Source: CAYUWM01 sp964448395 (GTDB taxonomy: Bacteria > Chloroflexota > Dehalococcoidia > E44-bin15). From it: a stretch of 13,081 bases of DNA. A program made the position numbers and the translations under genes. Positions within the stretch are counted from its first letter, which is position 1, and each line of letters opens with the position of its first letter. The notes under the pieces were generated by a model. It made no database searches and was not told the DNA's origin. It was given only the letters and a program-made list of their open reading frames with translations. The DNA lies in the NCBI GenBank assembly GCA_964448395.1, contig CAYUWM010000047.1, forward strand, positions 1-13,081, given 5' to 3'. Of this stretch, positions 5,603 through 13,081 are shown piece by piece.

Positions 5603-6292
5603 ATGCCAGCGGAACAGGGTCGTAAGGAAAGCGCCTCGCTAACTATCGGGCAGGCGCGGAAGATGCTGGGGGTCAGCGAGGCCACCCTGCGCCACTGGAC
5701 GGACGAGGGCAAGATAAAGGCGTTCATAACCCCCGGCGGGCACCGCCGCTACCTCGAATCCGAGATACGCAATTTCATGGGGGCCAAGCGCCGGGTGCAC
5801 GGCATGGACGACCTGGTGGCCAAGATGGAGGCGGTGCCGCTCCACGAGATACACATCGCTCGCAGCCATTTCGCCCAGGCGGCGTGGTACACCGGCCTCA
5901 GTGATGATTCCAAGGACAGGCTCAGGGAACTGGGGAACAGCCTGTACAACCTGGCGGTGGATTACATCACCAGAAAGAAGAAGCACGAGGAAGCGGTGGA
6001 GGCGGCGAGGGAGATCGGACACCGTTTCGGCGAGTATCTGGCTCAGATCGGGGTCTCGCTGCCGGACTCGGTGGAGGCATTCCTCATGCACCGCACCCCG
6101 CTGATAAATGCCGCCAACGAGCTGGTAAAGGGGCGGGAGTCGCTGCAGGGCCGCGCCGCGGAGGCGATACCGATGCTGGTGCAGATCACCGATGAGGTGC
6201 TGCTCTCGCTGATACAGGCGCAGCAGGGTTGCGCTAACCCTCCGGAGGGACAGGATAACGTAGATGATATCGATCTCACGGCTGCTGTGTGA
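5603..6292 (+). CDS. MerR/excisionase-type HTH regulator with helical C-terminal domain
   Basis: A 229-residue protein. Residues 13-60 are a MerR-type winged HTH (LTIGQARKMLGVSEATLRHW, then GKIKAFITPGGHRRY), probably binding DNA near its own promoter. Residues 65-205 are predicted helical and look like the alpha-helical sensory or dimerisation domains attached to HTH regulators in Chloroflexi and Actinobacteria (for example AREIGHRFGEYLAQIG and SLPDSVEAFLMHR); it loosely recalls RsbR-type N-terminal domains, which is not certain. No typical MerR metal-binding loop is seen; the only Cys is at 210. Histidines cluster at 81, 84 and 89. Start: ATG 5603 after AAGAGG; the in-frame alternatives are worse. 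It overlaps ahbC by 29 nt, so it is the first gene of the heme operon and a likely regulator of it (inference). Confidence 0.8.
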   Translation: MPAEQGRKESASLTIGQARKMLGVSEATLRHWTDEGKIKAFITPGGHRRYLESEIRNFMGAKRRVHGMDDLVAKMEAVPLHEIHIARSHFAQAAWYTGLSDDSKDRLRELGNSLYNLAVDYITRKKKHEEAVEAAREIGHRFGEYLAQIGVSLPDSVEAFLMHRTPLINAANELVKGRESLQGRAAEAIPMLVQITDEVLLSLIQAQQGCANPPEGQDNVDDIDLTAAV

Positions 6293-7430
6293 CGGGATCG
6301 GGCCGGGCGATAACCTGCGCTACGGCAGCGAGGATGACCCGGTGCCCGCGTCGGCCCACCGGCCGATTGTGGTCTGGAACTGCACCAGACGCTGCAACCT
6401 CAGTTGCGTGCACTGCTACGCCGATGCCAGAGCCGCCCGATGCGAAGGCGAGATGGGCACCGACGAGGGTAAAGACTTCATCCGCCAGCTCGCCGATTTC
6501 GGCGTGCCGGTGGTGCTGTTCTCCGGGGGAGAGCCGCTCATGCACCCGGACTTCCTCGAGCTTGCCCGCTTCGCCGCCGGTCAGGGGGTGGGGGTGGTGG
6601 TGTCCACCAACGGTACCCTGATAACCCCTGGCATCGCTACGGAGATGAAGGACATCGGTTTCCGCGAGGTGGGGATCAGCCTGGACGGCATCGGGGAGAG
6701 GAACGATATGTTCCGTGGCAAAGAGGGGGCGTATGAGGCGGCGCTGAACGGCATCCGATATTGCATCGCGGCGGGCCACCGGGTGTCGCTGAGGATGACG
6801 ATCACCCGCGATAACCAGCACGAGGTTCCCGCCATCATCGATCTTGTCGAGCGGGAGAATATAGACCGCGTCTGCTTCTACCACCTGGCCTACGAGGGCC
6901 GGGGGAGCAACCTCAGGGAGAGCGACCTGAGCCATGAGGACACACGGGCGGCGGTGGACCTGATATGCGACCGCACCCTCGATTTTTACGCTCGCGGCTT
7001 GCGCAAAGAGGTGCTAATGGTGGGCAACCACGCCGATGGGGTCTATCTATACCTCCAATTGAAGCGCCGAGATCCTCAGCGGGCCGAGAGTGTTCTGTCC
7101 CTGCTCCGCCGCAACGGGGGCAATAACTCCGGCGTACGCATAGGCGCGGTGGACGAGAAGGGTAACGTCCACCCGGACCAGTTCTGGAGCGGCGTCACGG
7201 TCGGCAACGTGCTGGAGCGGTCTTTCGGGCAGATATGGACCGACGAATCGAATCCGGTCATGAGCGGCCTGAGGGACCGCAGGGCGCTGCTCAAGGGGCG
7301 CTGCGCCCGCTGTAATTTCCTCGATATCTGCAACGGCAACCTGAGGGCGCGGGCCGAGGCCGTATTCGGCGACATGTGGCGGGAGGACCCCGCCTGCTAT
7401 CTGAGCGATGAGGAGATCGGGATTTCATAA
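6264..7430 (+). CDS. ahbC: Radical SAM enzyme AhbC, 12,18-didecarboxysiroheme deacetylase
   Basis: AhbC removes the two acetate side chains from 12,18-didecarboxysiroheme to give Fe-coproporphyrin III in the alternative heme pathway. The 388-residue protein has the radical SAM motif CNLSCVHC (Cys44, 48, 51) in VWNCTRRCNLSCVHCYADA, then GGEP (SAM-binding region) and STNGTL. The C-terminal cysteines 347, 350, 356 and 378 (GRCARCNFLDIC ... PACYL) are suited to an auxiliary [4Fe-4S] cluster. The N-terminus MISISRLLCDGIGPGDNLRYG resembles AhbC/NirJ-type starts, supporting ATG 6264 despite the overlap with the regulator. Stop TAA overlaps the next ATG by 1 nt. AhbC and NirJ (heme d1) are close relatives. 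The downstream AhbD and the lack of any other nir gene here favour AhbC. Confidence 0.87.
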   Translation: MISISRLLCDGIGPGDNLRYGSEDDPVPASAHRPIVVWNCTRRCNLSCVHCYADARAARCEGEMGTDEGKDFIRQLADFGVPVVLFSGGEPLMHPDFLELARFAAGQGVGVVVSTNGTLITPGIATEMKDIGFREVGISLDGIGERNDMFRGKEGAYEAALNGIRYCIAAGHRVSLRMTITRDNQHEVPAIIDLVERENIDRVCFYHLAYEGRGSNLRESDLSHEDTRAAVDLICDRTLDFYARGLRKEVLMVGNHADGVYLYLQLKRRDPQRAESVLSLLRRNGGNNSGVRIGAVDEKGNVHPDQFWSGVTVGNVLERSFGQIWTDESNPVMSGLRDRRALLKGRCARCNFLDICNGNLRARAEAVFGDMWREDPACYLSDEEIGIS

Positions 7431-8536
7431 TGAACAAAGCTGCCGACGGCGATCGCCTCACACCCAGCCTGCGGCTGGTGGCCTGGGAGATAACCAGAAG
7501 GTGTAACCTGTCGTGCGCTCACTGCCGGGCATCGTCGCAGGATACGGACTATGAGGGCGAATTCACCACCGAGGAGTGCTTCGGCTTGATCGACAGCATT
7601 GCGCAGGTGGGCCGGCCGATACTGATACTCACCGGGGGCGAACCGCTGCTGCGCCCCGATGTTTTCGACATCGGCAAATACGCTACGGATAAGGGCTTCC
7701 GCGTGGTGTTCGGCACCAACGGCACGCTCATCGATAAGCAGACAGCCGCCGCGTTGAAGGAGATGCCGGCCTCGCGTATCGGGGTGAGTATCGACTTCCC
7801 CACCGCCGAGATGCAGGACAAATTCCGCGGCAAGTCCGGCGCTTTCGACGCCGCGCTGGCCGGTATTAAAGAAGCTCGCGATGCCGGCCTGGAGGTGCAG
7901 ATAAACAGCACCGTCACTAAGATGAACGCCCCTCTTCTGGACGACCTGCTGAAGCTGGCGCTGGATATCGGGGCGGTGGCCTTCCACCCGTTCATGCTGG
8001 TGCCGACGGGGAGGGGGAAAAACCTGGCCGATGTCGAGCTGTCATCCCAAGAGCACGAGCGGATACTGAACTGGGTCTACGACAGGCAGGCACAGATGGG
8101 GGACCGCATATCGTTCAAGCCCACCGATGCCCCGCACTACGCACGGATAACCCTGCAGAGAAACCAAAGGTCGGCGCAGGGGCATACAGATGAGCCGCCG
8201 AATCTCCATTCGATGACCAGGGGGTGCCTCGCCGGCGTGGGTTTCTGCTTCATCTCCCACGTGGGGCGGGTGCAGGGCTGCGGCTACCTGGACGTGGAGG
8301 CGGGGAACACCCGCGAGCAGGGCTTCGCTGAAATCTGGGAGAACTCCCCTTTGTTCACCGAGCTGAGGGACCTGTCGAACCTCAAGGGTAAGTGCGGCGT
8401 CTGTGAGTATCGCCGGCCGTGCGGGGGCTGCAGGGCCAGGGCCTACGAGGCCACCGGGGATTACCTGGCGCCGGAACCGTATTGCATATACCAGCCGGCC
8501 GCCATGCGCGGCTCCGGGGCCGGCAGTAAAGTATGA
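7430..8536 (+). CDS. ahbD: Radical SAM heme b synthase AhbD
   Basis: AhbD oxidatively decarboxylates the two propionates of Fe-coproporphyrin III to the vinyl groups of heme b. The 368-residue protein carries the radical SAM motif CNLSCAHC (Cys25, 29, 32), TGGEPLL and a C-terminal cysteine-rich segment, GKCGVCEYRRPCGGCRARAYEATG, with Cys322, 325, 331 and 334 plus Cys352 for an auxiliary cluster. This CxxCx5CxxC pattern, together with the GCGYLDVEAGN segment, is typical of AhbD and its relatives. The start overlaps the ahbC stop by 1 nt (TAATG). AGGAG at 7411-7415 is somewhat distant as an SD, so translational coupling is likely. Its pairing with ahbC and ahbAB makes the call firmer than sequence alone would. 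Confidence 0.87.
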   Translation: MNKAADGDRLTPSLRLVAWEITRRCNLSCAHCRASSQDTDYEGEFTTEECFGLIDSIAQVGRPILILTGGEPLLRPDVFDIGKYATDKGFRVVFGTNGTLIDKQTAAALKEMPASRIGVSIDFPTAEMQDKFRGKSGAFDAALAGIKEARDAGLEVQINSTVTKMNAPLLDDLLKLALDIGAVAFHPFMLVPTGRGKNLADVELSSQEHERILNWVYDRQAQMGDRISFKPTDAPHYARITLQRNQRSAQGHTDEPPNLHSMTRGCLAGVGFCFISHVGRVQGCGYLDVEAGNTREQGFAEIWENSPLFTELRDLSNLKGKCGVCEYRRPCGGCRARAYEATGDYLAPEPYCIYQPAAMRGSGAGSKV

Positions 8537-8542
8537 ACGGCG

Positions 8543-9532
8543 ATGAAAGAAATCGAACTTAACGAAGTAGATAAGGACCTGATTAACATTACGCAGGCCG
8601 ATTTCCCGCTCACCCGGGGGCCGTTTGCCGACATCGGGGAGAGACTCGGGCTGGGCGAAGATGAGGTCATCCGGCGCATCGTGCGTCTGAAGAAGTCGCA
8701 GGTCATACGCTCGATAGGCCCCGTCTTCGATTCGCGGAGCTTGGGCTACCGCAGCACCCTGGTGGCGATGTCAGTCCCGGATGGCAGGCTGGAGGAGGCT
8801 GCGCGGGTGGTGAACCGGCACCCGGGGGTCAGCCACAACTACCTGAGGGATGATAGCTTTAATATGTGGTTCACCCTCGCCGTCCCGGCGGAGGACGATA
8901 TCGAAAGTGAGCTGCAATCGCTGGCCGCTGAGGTCAAGCCGGAGCGGATGCTGAACCTGCCGGCGGTGCGCCTTTTCAAGCTGGACGTCTTCTTCGACGC
9001 CAAGGGCGACAACCGCCCTTCCGGCGTCGCCATGCCTGGTGAAGGGCGATCTCTGCAGTTGAGTGCGCAGGAACAGATGGTGGTCGGTGTTCTCCAGCAG
9101 GACCTGCCGCTGGTGAGCCGGCCGTTTGATGCAATGGCGGCGGAAGCCGGCATGACGGTCGGTGATTTCCTGATGTACTGCCGTCGGCTCAAGGAGGGCG
9201 GCGCGATGCGGCGGTTCGGCGCGTCGGTGAGGCACAACGCCGTGGGCTATACCGCCAACGCCATGGTTTGCTGGAGGGTTCCCGCTGTTATGGTCGAGGA
9301 GGCGGGCAGGATCATGGCCGCATACGGTGAGGTGAGCCACTGCTACCAGCGGGAAGCCGCCCCGGATTGGCGGTACAACATGTACACCATGGTTCACGCC
9401 AGGACGAAAGAGGACCTGCAGAAGACGATAGACAGGATCGCGGGTGCAACCGGGATAGAGGATTACCGGGCGCTGTTTACCGTTAGAGAGCTGAAGAAGG
9501 AGTGGGTGAAGCTGAAGCCCGTCGCGACCTAG
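8543..9532 (+). CDS. ahbAB: Fused AhbA-AhbB siroheme decarboxylase
   Basis: Siroheme decarboxylase removes the two acetate carboxylates at C12 and C18 of siroheme and is usually a heterodimer of AhbA and AhbB. Here one 329-residue chain carries both. Residues 5-150 are an AsnC/Lrp-like AhbA half (HTH, then VFDSRSLGYRSTLVA, HNYLRD and FNMWFTL). Residues 173-325 are an AhbB half (second HTH, MRRFGASVRHNAVGYTANAM, SHCYQR at 265-270, YNMYTMVHA at 278-286). A linker (about 153-170) joins them. Such fusions are known in NirDL-type proteins of heme d1 synthesis. The start is ATG 8543, 6 nt after ahbD; no strong SD is visible. Despite the HTH folds, these proteins are enzymes rather than DNA-binding regulators. 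Confidence 0.88.
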   Translation: MKEIELNEVDKDLINITQADFPLTRGPFADIGERLGLGEDEVIRRIVRLKKSQVIRSIGPVFDSRSLGYRSTLVAMSVPDGRLEEAARVVNRHPGVSHNYLRDDSFNMWFTLAVPAEDDIESELQSLAAEVKPERMLNLPAVRLFKLDVFFDAKGDNRPSGVAMPGEGRSLQLSAQEQMVVGVLQQDLPLVSRPFDAMAAEAGMTVGDFLMYCRRLKEGGAMRRFGASVRHNAVGYTANAMVCWRVPAVMVEEAGRIMAAYGEVSHCYQREAAPDWRYNMYTMVHARTKEDLQKTIDRIAGATGIEDYRALFTVRELKKEWVKLKPVAT

Positions 9533-9534
9533 AA

Positions 9535-10167
9535 ATGTCATACTATCCGATAATGCTGGACGTGAAGGGCAAGCGGTGCGTGGTCATCGGCGGGGGGCAG
9601 GTGGCGCTGCGCAAGGCTCGGGTGCTGCTGGAGTGCGGTGCCGCAGTGGAGATAATCAGTCCCGAGCTGTGCCCCGGGCTGGAGGAGTTGGCATCGGCCG
9701 GCTCGGTGAAGGCGGTGCTTCGTCCTTACCGCCACGGCGATCTTCAGGGCGCGGCGCTGGTCATAGCGGCTGCGGACGACAGCGAGGTTAACAGGGGTGT
9801 ATCCGAAGAGGCATCGGCATCGGGGGTGCTGGTCAATGTGGTGGACGTGCCGGGGCTGTCCAGCTTCATAGTACCGTCTAGCCTGAGCCGCGGAGATGTG
9901 ACCATAGCTGTGTCCACCAACGGTAAAAGCCCGGCGCTGGCGCGGCGGATCAGAACTGAGCTGGAACAGAGCTTCGGAGAGGAATACTCCCTGCTGGCAT
10001 CGCTGGTCGCGGAAGTACGTTCGGACCTGAAGCAGGAGGGTATCGCCGTGGCCGCCGACGTATGGCAGGAGGCACTGGATCTGGATGCATTGCTAGAGCT
10101 GCTGCGGTCGGGGCGCAGGGATGAAGCCAGACAGCGATTGTCGGAGTCATTGAGGAAGCACGGGTGA
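9535..10167 (+). CDS. sirC: Precorrin-2 dehydrogenase / sirohydrochlorin ferrochelatase-type protein (SirC/CysG N-terminal like)
   Basis: This family oxidises precorrin-2 to sirohydrochlorin with NAD+, and Met8p/CysG members also insert iron to make siroheme. The 210-residue protein starts YYPIMLDVKGKRCVVIGGGQVALRKARVLLE, with the dinucleotide-binding GGG at residues 19-21. Asp104 in NVVDVPGLSSF matches the catalytic Asp of CysG. SRGDVTIAVSTNGKSPALARRIR (118-140) is the usual siroheme-synthase segment. Start chosen at ATG 9535, 2 nt after the ahbAB stop; a GTG at 9502 would overlap ahbAB and add residues not seen in the family. Whether it also chelates iron cannot be judged here. It supplies siroheme for AhbAB, matching its place in the operon. 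Confidence 0.88.
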   Translation: MSYYPIMLDVKGKRCVVIGGGQVALRKARVLLECGAAVEIISPELCPGLEELASAGSVKAVLRPYRHGDLQGAALVIAAADDSEVNRGVSEEASASGVLVNVVDVPGLSSFIVPSSLSRGDVTIAVSTNGKSPALARRIRTELEQSFGEEYSLLASLVAEVRSDLKQEGIAVAADVWQEALDLDALLELLRSGRRDEARQRLSESLRKHG

Positions 10168-10168
10168 A

Positions 10169-11479
10169 ATGAGCGATATAGAGGTATATGAACAGGAGAT
10201 CGAGCTTGCCGGCCCGCGGCTGTGCCTGGTGGGGGTGAACCACGACACCACACCGGTTGCGGTCAGGGAGCGGCTGAGCATACCCCGGGCGCAGATGCAG
10301 GAAGCGCTGGATTCCCTGCGCCGATACGTTCCCCAGGGGGTGATTCTGGCGACCTGCAACCGCACCGAGGTTTACGCACTGGAGGAGGACGGCTGTTCTG
10401 TAACAGAAGCGGTCTGCGGCTTTTTCCAGGAGTGGGCCGGCATCCCGGAGGCAGAGCTGGAACCATACCTGCACCACTCGTCGAACCGCTCGGCGATGAG
10501 GCACCTGTCGGAGACGGCGGCCGGGCTGCGCTCGATGATCGTGGGGGAGCATGAGGTGCTGGGTCAGGTGGGGCAGGCGCTTGAGGAGGCGGAGCAGGCG
10601 GGGATGGTGAACCTGCCCCTGCGCAATCTGTTCCAGCACGCGATACGCACCGGCAGGCGGGTGAGGGAGGACACCGGCATCAGCAAGAACGCCCTCTCCA
10701 TCAGCTCGGTGGCGGTAGATACGGCTACCAGGCTGGTGGGGGATATAAACGATTGCCGGGTGCTGCTTATCGGCGCCGGAGAGGCGGGTAAGCTGGTGGC
10801 ACAGACATTCTCCAAGATCGGCATCTCGCGGATAGCGGTGGCCAGCCGGACGCTGGGCAGCGCCCAGGAATTGGCGTCGCTGCTGGGGGGGAGCGCAGTC
10901 GCTTTCGAAGACATCCGCTCCGAGATGGAGGATGCCGACATACTCATCACCTGCACCGGCTCACCCCATTTCGTCATACATCACGAGCTGGTCACAGAGA
11001 TCATGGGGTCCCGCCAGGGACGCCCGCTGGTGATAGTGGATATCGCCGTCCCCCGCGACGTTGAGCCGGAGGTGAGGCAGATCGATGGGGTGTCGGTGTA
11101 TGACATCGACGATTTCACCCACGTATCCAGGGCGAACCGCAAGGCGAGGGAGAGGGAGATCGACAGGGCGACCGAGGTTGTGGAGGAGGAGCTGGAGCGG
11201 CTGGTGGAGTGGTGGCAGGGCCTGGATGCCAAGCCGATGATAAGCGCCCTGATGAAGATGGCCGAGGATATCCGCCGACGGCAACTGAAGGCCACGCTGA
11301 AGAAGCTGCCGCCGCTGTCCGAAGAGGAGCGGGAGAGCCTAGAGGCGATGACCAGGGCTATCGTCAACAAGATACTGCATCATCCCATCCGGTGCCTCAA
11401 GAGCAACGGGCAGCGGGGCAAGGATTTCATCGGTGTCGTGGAGGAACTTTTCGATCTGGACGGCAAGGGGTCGAAATGA
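10169..11479 (+). CDS. hemA: Glutamyl-tRNA reductase HemA
   Basis: HemA reduces glutamyl-tRNA to glutamate-1-semialdehyde with NADPH, the first step of C5-pathway tetrapyrrole synthesis. The 436-residue protein has LVGVNHDTTPVAVRERL (20-36), catalytic Cys63 in LATCNRTEVYAL, MIVGEHEVLGQV (123-134), and the NADPH-binding VLLIGAGEAGK (198-208). The C-terminal dimerisation part (EELERLVEWW to HHPIRCLK) is complete. The length is normal. ATG 10169 lies 1 nt after the sirC stop. Being first in the pathway, it is where operon regulation would limit flux. GluTR activity needs charged tRNA-Glu, which is not encoded in this window. Confidence 0.95.
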   Translation: MSDIEVYEQEIELAGPRLCLVGVNHDTTPVAVRERLSIPRAQMQEALDSLRRYVPQGVILATCNRTEVYALEEDGCSVTEAVCGFFQEWAGIPEAELEPYLHHSSNRSAMRHLSETAAGLRSMIVGEHEVLGQVGQALEEAEQAGMVNLPLRNLFQHAIRTGRRVREDTGISKNALSISSVAVDTATRLVGDINDCRVLLIGAGEAGKLVAQTFSKIGISRIAVASRTLGSAQELASLLGGSAVAFEDIRSEMEDADILITCTGSPHFVIHHELVTEIMGSRQGRPLVIVDIAVPRDVEPEVRQIDGVSVYDIDDFTHVSRANRKAREREIDRATEVVEEELERLVEWWQGLDAKPMISALMKMAEDIRRRQLKATLKKLPPLSEEERESLEAMTRAIVNKILHHPIRCLKSNGQRGKDFIGVVEELFDLDGKGSK

Positions 11480-12402
11480 GGCCGGGTAAAAAAATCGTGA
11501 TCGGCACGCGCGGCAGTAAGCTGGCCATGATTCAGGCCGGGATGGTGATCGCCGAGCTGAGGAGGATACATCCCGACCTGGAATTCGAGCCGCTGGCGAT
11601 CAAAACCACCGGCGACCGCCGGCGAAGGGTGTCGCTGGAGGAGCTGGGCGGCACGGGTATCTTCGTCAAGGAGCTGGAAGAGGCGCTATTGAATAAGGAC
11701 ATAGATATGGCGGTGCACAGCCTGAAGGACATGCCTACCGACACCCCCGATGGTTTGCGGATAGCCGCGGTGCCGCAACGGGCGGACCCCCGTGACGTGT
11801 TTATATCCGGTCGGGGTAAACTATCGGAACTCCCCGACGGTGCGGTCATCGGCACCTCCAGCCCCCGGCGGGCGGTGCAGATTAAGGCGCAGCGCCCCGA
11901 TGTGGAGATTCGCCCGCTGAGGGGGAATGTGGATACTCGATTGAAAAAGGTCTCCTCCGGCGAGCTGGACGGGGCTGTAATGGCCGCCGCCGCCATGATG
12001 CGGATGGGGATGGAGGCGAGGGTCACAGAATACCTGCCTGTGGGTAGCTGCGTGCCGGCGGTGGGGCAGGGGGCGCTGGCGGTCGAGATGCGCGCCGATG
12101 ACGAACAGGTTGCAGTGCTGGTGTCGCCACTGGACCACCAGCCGAGCCGGGCGGGCGTGGCCGCCGAGAGGGCTTTCCTGAGGGCGCTGGGCGGGGGCTG
12201 CCGCGAGCCCATAGCCGCCCTCGGAGTAGTCGATAACGACACCCTCCATCTCGACGGCATGGTCGCCAACCACGAGACCGGTCAGATATTACGGGCCGAA
12301 GTGAAGGGTGAAACCTCGAATCCGGAGGAGGTTGGAGAGCGGCTGGCTCAACAGATGATTGCGCTGGGGGCCGCTGAACTGATAGGAGGTATAAAGGCAT
12401 GA
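11476..12402 (+). CDS. hemC: Porphobilinogen deaminase HemC (hydroxymethylbilane synthase)
   Basis: HemC condenses four porphobilinogen molecules to hydroxymethylbilane on a dipyrromethane cofactor. The 308-residue product starts MRPGKKIVIGTRGSKLAM. It has Asp85 in the catalytic HSLKDMP (81-87), GTSSPRR (126-132), RPLRGNVDTRL (146-156) and the cofactor-carrying Cys242 in LGGGCREPIA. ATG 11476 overlaps the hemA stop (ATGA) and is preceded by AAGGGG (11465-11470). A longer upstream reading frame exists but lacks family sequence before this point. Its stop overlaps the next ATG by 4 nt, so translation is probably coupled through hemA-hemC-cobA. Confidence 0.96.
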   Translation: MRPGKKIVIGTRGSKLAMIQAGMVIAELRRIHPDLEFEPLAIKTTGDRRRRVSLEELGGTGIFVKELEEALLNKDIDMAVHSLKDMPTDTPDGLRIAAVPQRADPRDVFISGRGKLSELPDGAVIGTSSPRRAVQIKAQRPDVEIRPLRGNVDTRLKKVSSGELDGAVMAAAAMMRMGMEARVTEYLPVGSCVPAVGQGALAVEMRADDEQVAVLVSPLDHQPSRAGVAAERAFLRALGGGCREPIAALGVVDNDTLHLDGMVANHETGQILRAEVKGETSNPEEVGERLAQQMIALGAAELIGGIKA

Positions 12403-13081
12403 CGCGGGGCAAGGTATACCTCGTCGGTGCCGGGCCGGGGGATGTCGGCCTGATCACAGTCAAGGGGCTGGAGTGCCTCAGGCGGGCCGACGTCATCGTC
12501 TACGACCGCTTGATCGATGACGGTCTGCTGTCATGCGCGCGTCCCGATGCCGAGATGATCTACGTCGGCAAGTCGTCCACAACACACACCAGGGAGCAGC
12601 AGGAGATCAATCGGATACTGGTGGACAAGGCGAGTGAAGATAAAGTGGTCGTCCGGCTGAAAGGGGGAGACCCGTTCGTGCTGGGGAGGGGTGGCGAGGA
12701 GGCAGAGGCGCTGTCGGCCGAGAATATACCCTTCGAGGTCGTTCCCGGCATCTCTTCGGCGGTGGCGGTGCCGGCCTACGCTGGGATACCGGTGACCCAC
12801 CGCGGCCTGGCGTCCTCGTTCGCCGTAGTCACCGGGCACGAAGACCCGTCGAAGGACAACTCCAGCGTGGACTGGGGGAAGCTCGCCGCCGGCGCCGACA
12901 CGCTGGTGTGCCTGATGGGCATGGGCCACCTGGAGTTGATATTGGAGGCGCTGCTGGATAGCGGGAAGTCGCCCGATACCCCCATAGCGCTGATCCGTGA
13001 GGGGACGACGCCCGGTCAGCGAACCGTTGCCGGGACATTGAATACCATCGTGAAACAGGCGCAGGAGGCGGATCTGCAGCC
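12399..13081 (+). CDS. cobA: Uroporphyrinogen III C-methyltransferase CobA, 3'-truncated by the window edge
   Basis: CobA (SUMT) adds two SAM methyl groups to uroporphyrinogen III, giving precorrin-2 for SirC. The frame is open from ATG 12399 (SD AGGAGGT at 12384-12390) to the last base, 227 codons. Motifs are VYLVGAGPGD (6-15), RLKGGDPFVLGRGGEE (86-101), VPGISSAVAVPAYAGIPVTHRG (115-136) and VCLMGMGHL (170-178), the full tetrapyrrole-methyltransferase signature. The methyltransferase domain is nearly complete at the window end. In many anaerobes it is fused to or followed by HemD (uroporphyrinogen III synthase), which would fill the missing step between HemC and CobA; this cannot be seen. Confidence 0.95.
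   Translation, partial: MTRGKVYLVGAGPGDVGLITVKGLECLRRADVIVYDRLIDDGLLSCARPDAEMIYVGKSSTTHTREQQEINRILVDKASEDKVVVRLKGGDPFVLGRGGEEAEALSAENIPFEVVPGISSAVAVPAYAGIPVTHRGLASSFAVVTGHEDPSKDNSSVDWGKLAAGADTLVCLMGMGHLELILEALLDSGKSPDTPIALIREGTTPGQRTVAGTLNTIVKQAQEADLQ

Noticed and set aside
8543..9532. Reading the protein as a pair of AsnC/Lrp transcription regulators.
   Set aside because: The AhbA/AhbB signatures (HNYLRD, MRRFGASVRHN, SHCYQR, YNMYTMVHA) and the operon context identify siroheme decarboxylase.
9502..9534. Extended N-terminus of sirC from GTG 9502, which has AAGAAGGAG directly ahead.
   Set aside because: It overlaps ahbAB, puts the SD directly against the start codon, and adds 11 residues before the usual family start at MSYYPIML.

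Overview
The window is a GC-rich stretch from an anaerobic-looking bacterium. It carries two blocks of genes: selenocysteine (Sec) synthesis and decoding, then siroheme-dependent (Ahb) heme synthesis. Frequent ATA (Ile) and AGG (Arg) codons in GC-rich DNA, with Sec, FdhD and Ahb genes together, would suit an uncultivated Chloroflexota/Dehalococcoidia-like or Desulfobacterota-like anaerobe. That placement is inference; no 16S or other marker lies in the window.

Positions 1-1530 (+): a 3'-partial gene with a DUF3343/Se_S_carrier-like domain, a ribokinase-fold kinase or NAD(P)H-hydrate-dehydratase-like protein, and a TusA/YedF-like sulfur (or selenium) carrier. They overlap tightly and probably form one operon. 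A strong 11-bp hairpin follows.

Positions 1654-4566 (+): selD and selB. SelD is itself a selenoprotein: codon 18 is TGA at the catalytic Cys position, followed by a hairpin suited to a bacterial SECIS. selB follows in the same reading frame, separated only by the selD TGA stop, and has no ATG/GTG/TTG in frame ahead of its P-loop. Its start is a real puzzle (ACG start, frameshift or indel, or TGA readthrough).

Positions 4571-5423 (-): selC (tRNA-Sec, anticodon UCA) with its own good sigma70-type promoter, and upstream of it fdhD, whose product activates formate dehydrogenase by sulfur transfer to Moco. This FdhD lacks the classic CGxC motif. selB and selC converge. fdhD diverges from the next operon across a 179-bp region holding promoter-like sequences and dyads.

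Positions 5603-13081 (+): a tightly packed operon. It runs from a MerR-type regulator through ahbC, ahbD, a fused ahbA-ahbB siroheme decarboxylase, sirC (precorrin-2 dehydrogenase/ferrochelatase type), hemA and hemC to cobA, which runs off the window end and may continue into hemD. Together these make tetrapyrrole from glutamyl-tRNA (HemA, HemC), methylate uroporphyrinogen III to precorrin-2 (CobA), oxidise and perhaps metallate it to siroheme (SirC), decarboxylate siroheme (AhbAB), remove its acetate side chains (AhbC) and form the heme b vinyl groups (AhbD). HemB, HemL and HemD are not seen and may lie downstream.

The two blocks may share a physiological theme: anaerobic respiration with Sec-containing, molybdopterin and heme enzymes such as formate dehydrogenase. 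No mobile element, CRISPR array or rRNA is visible.
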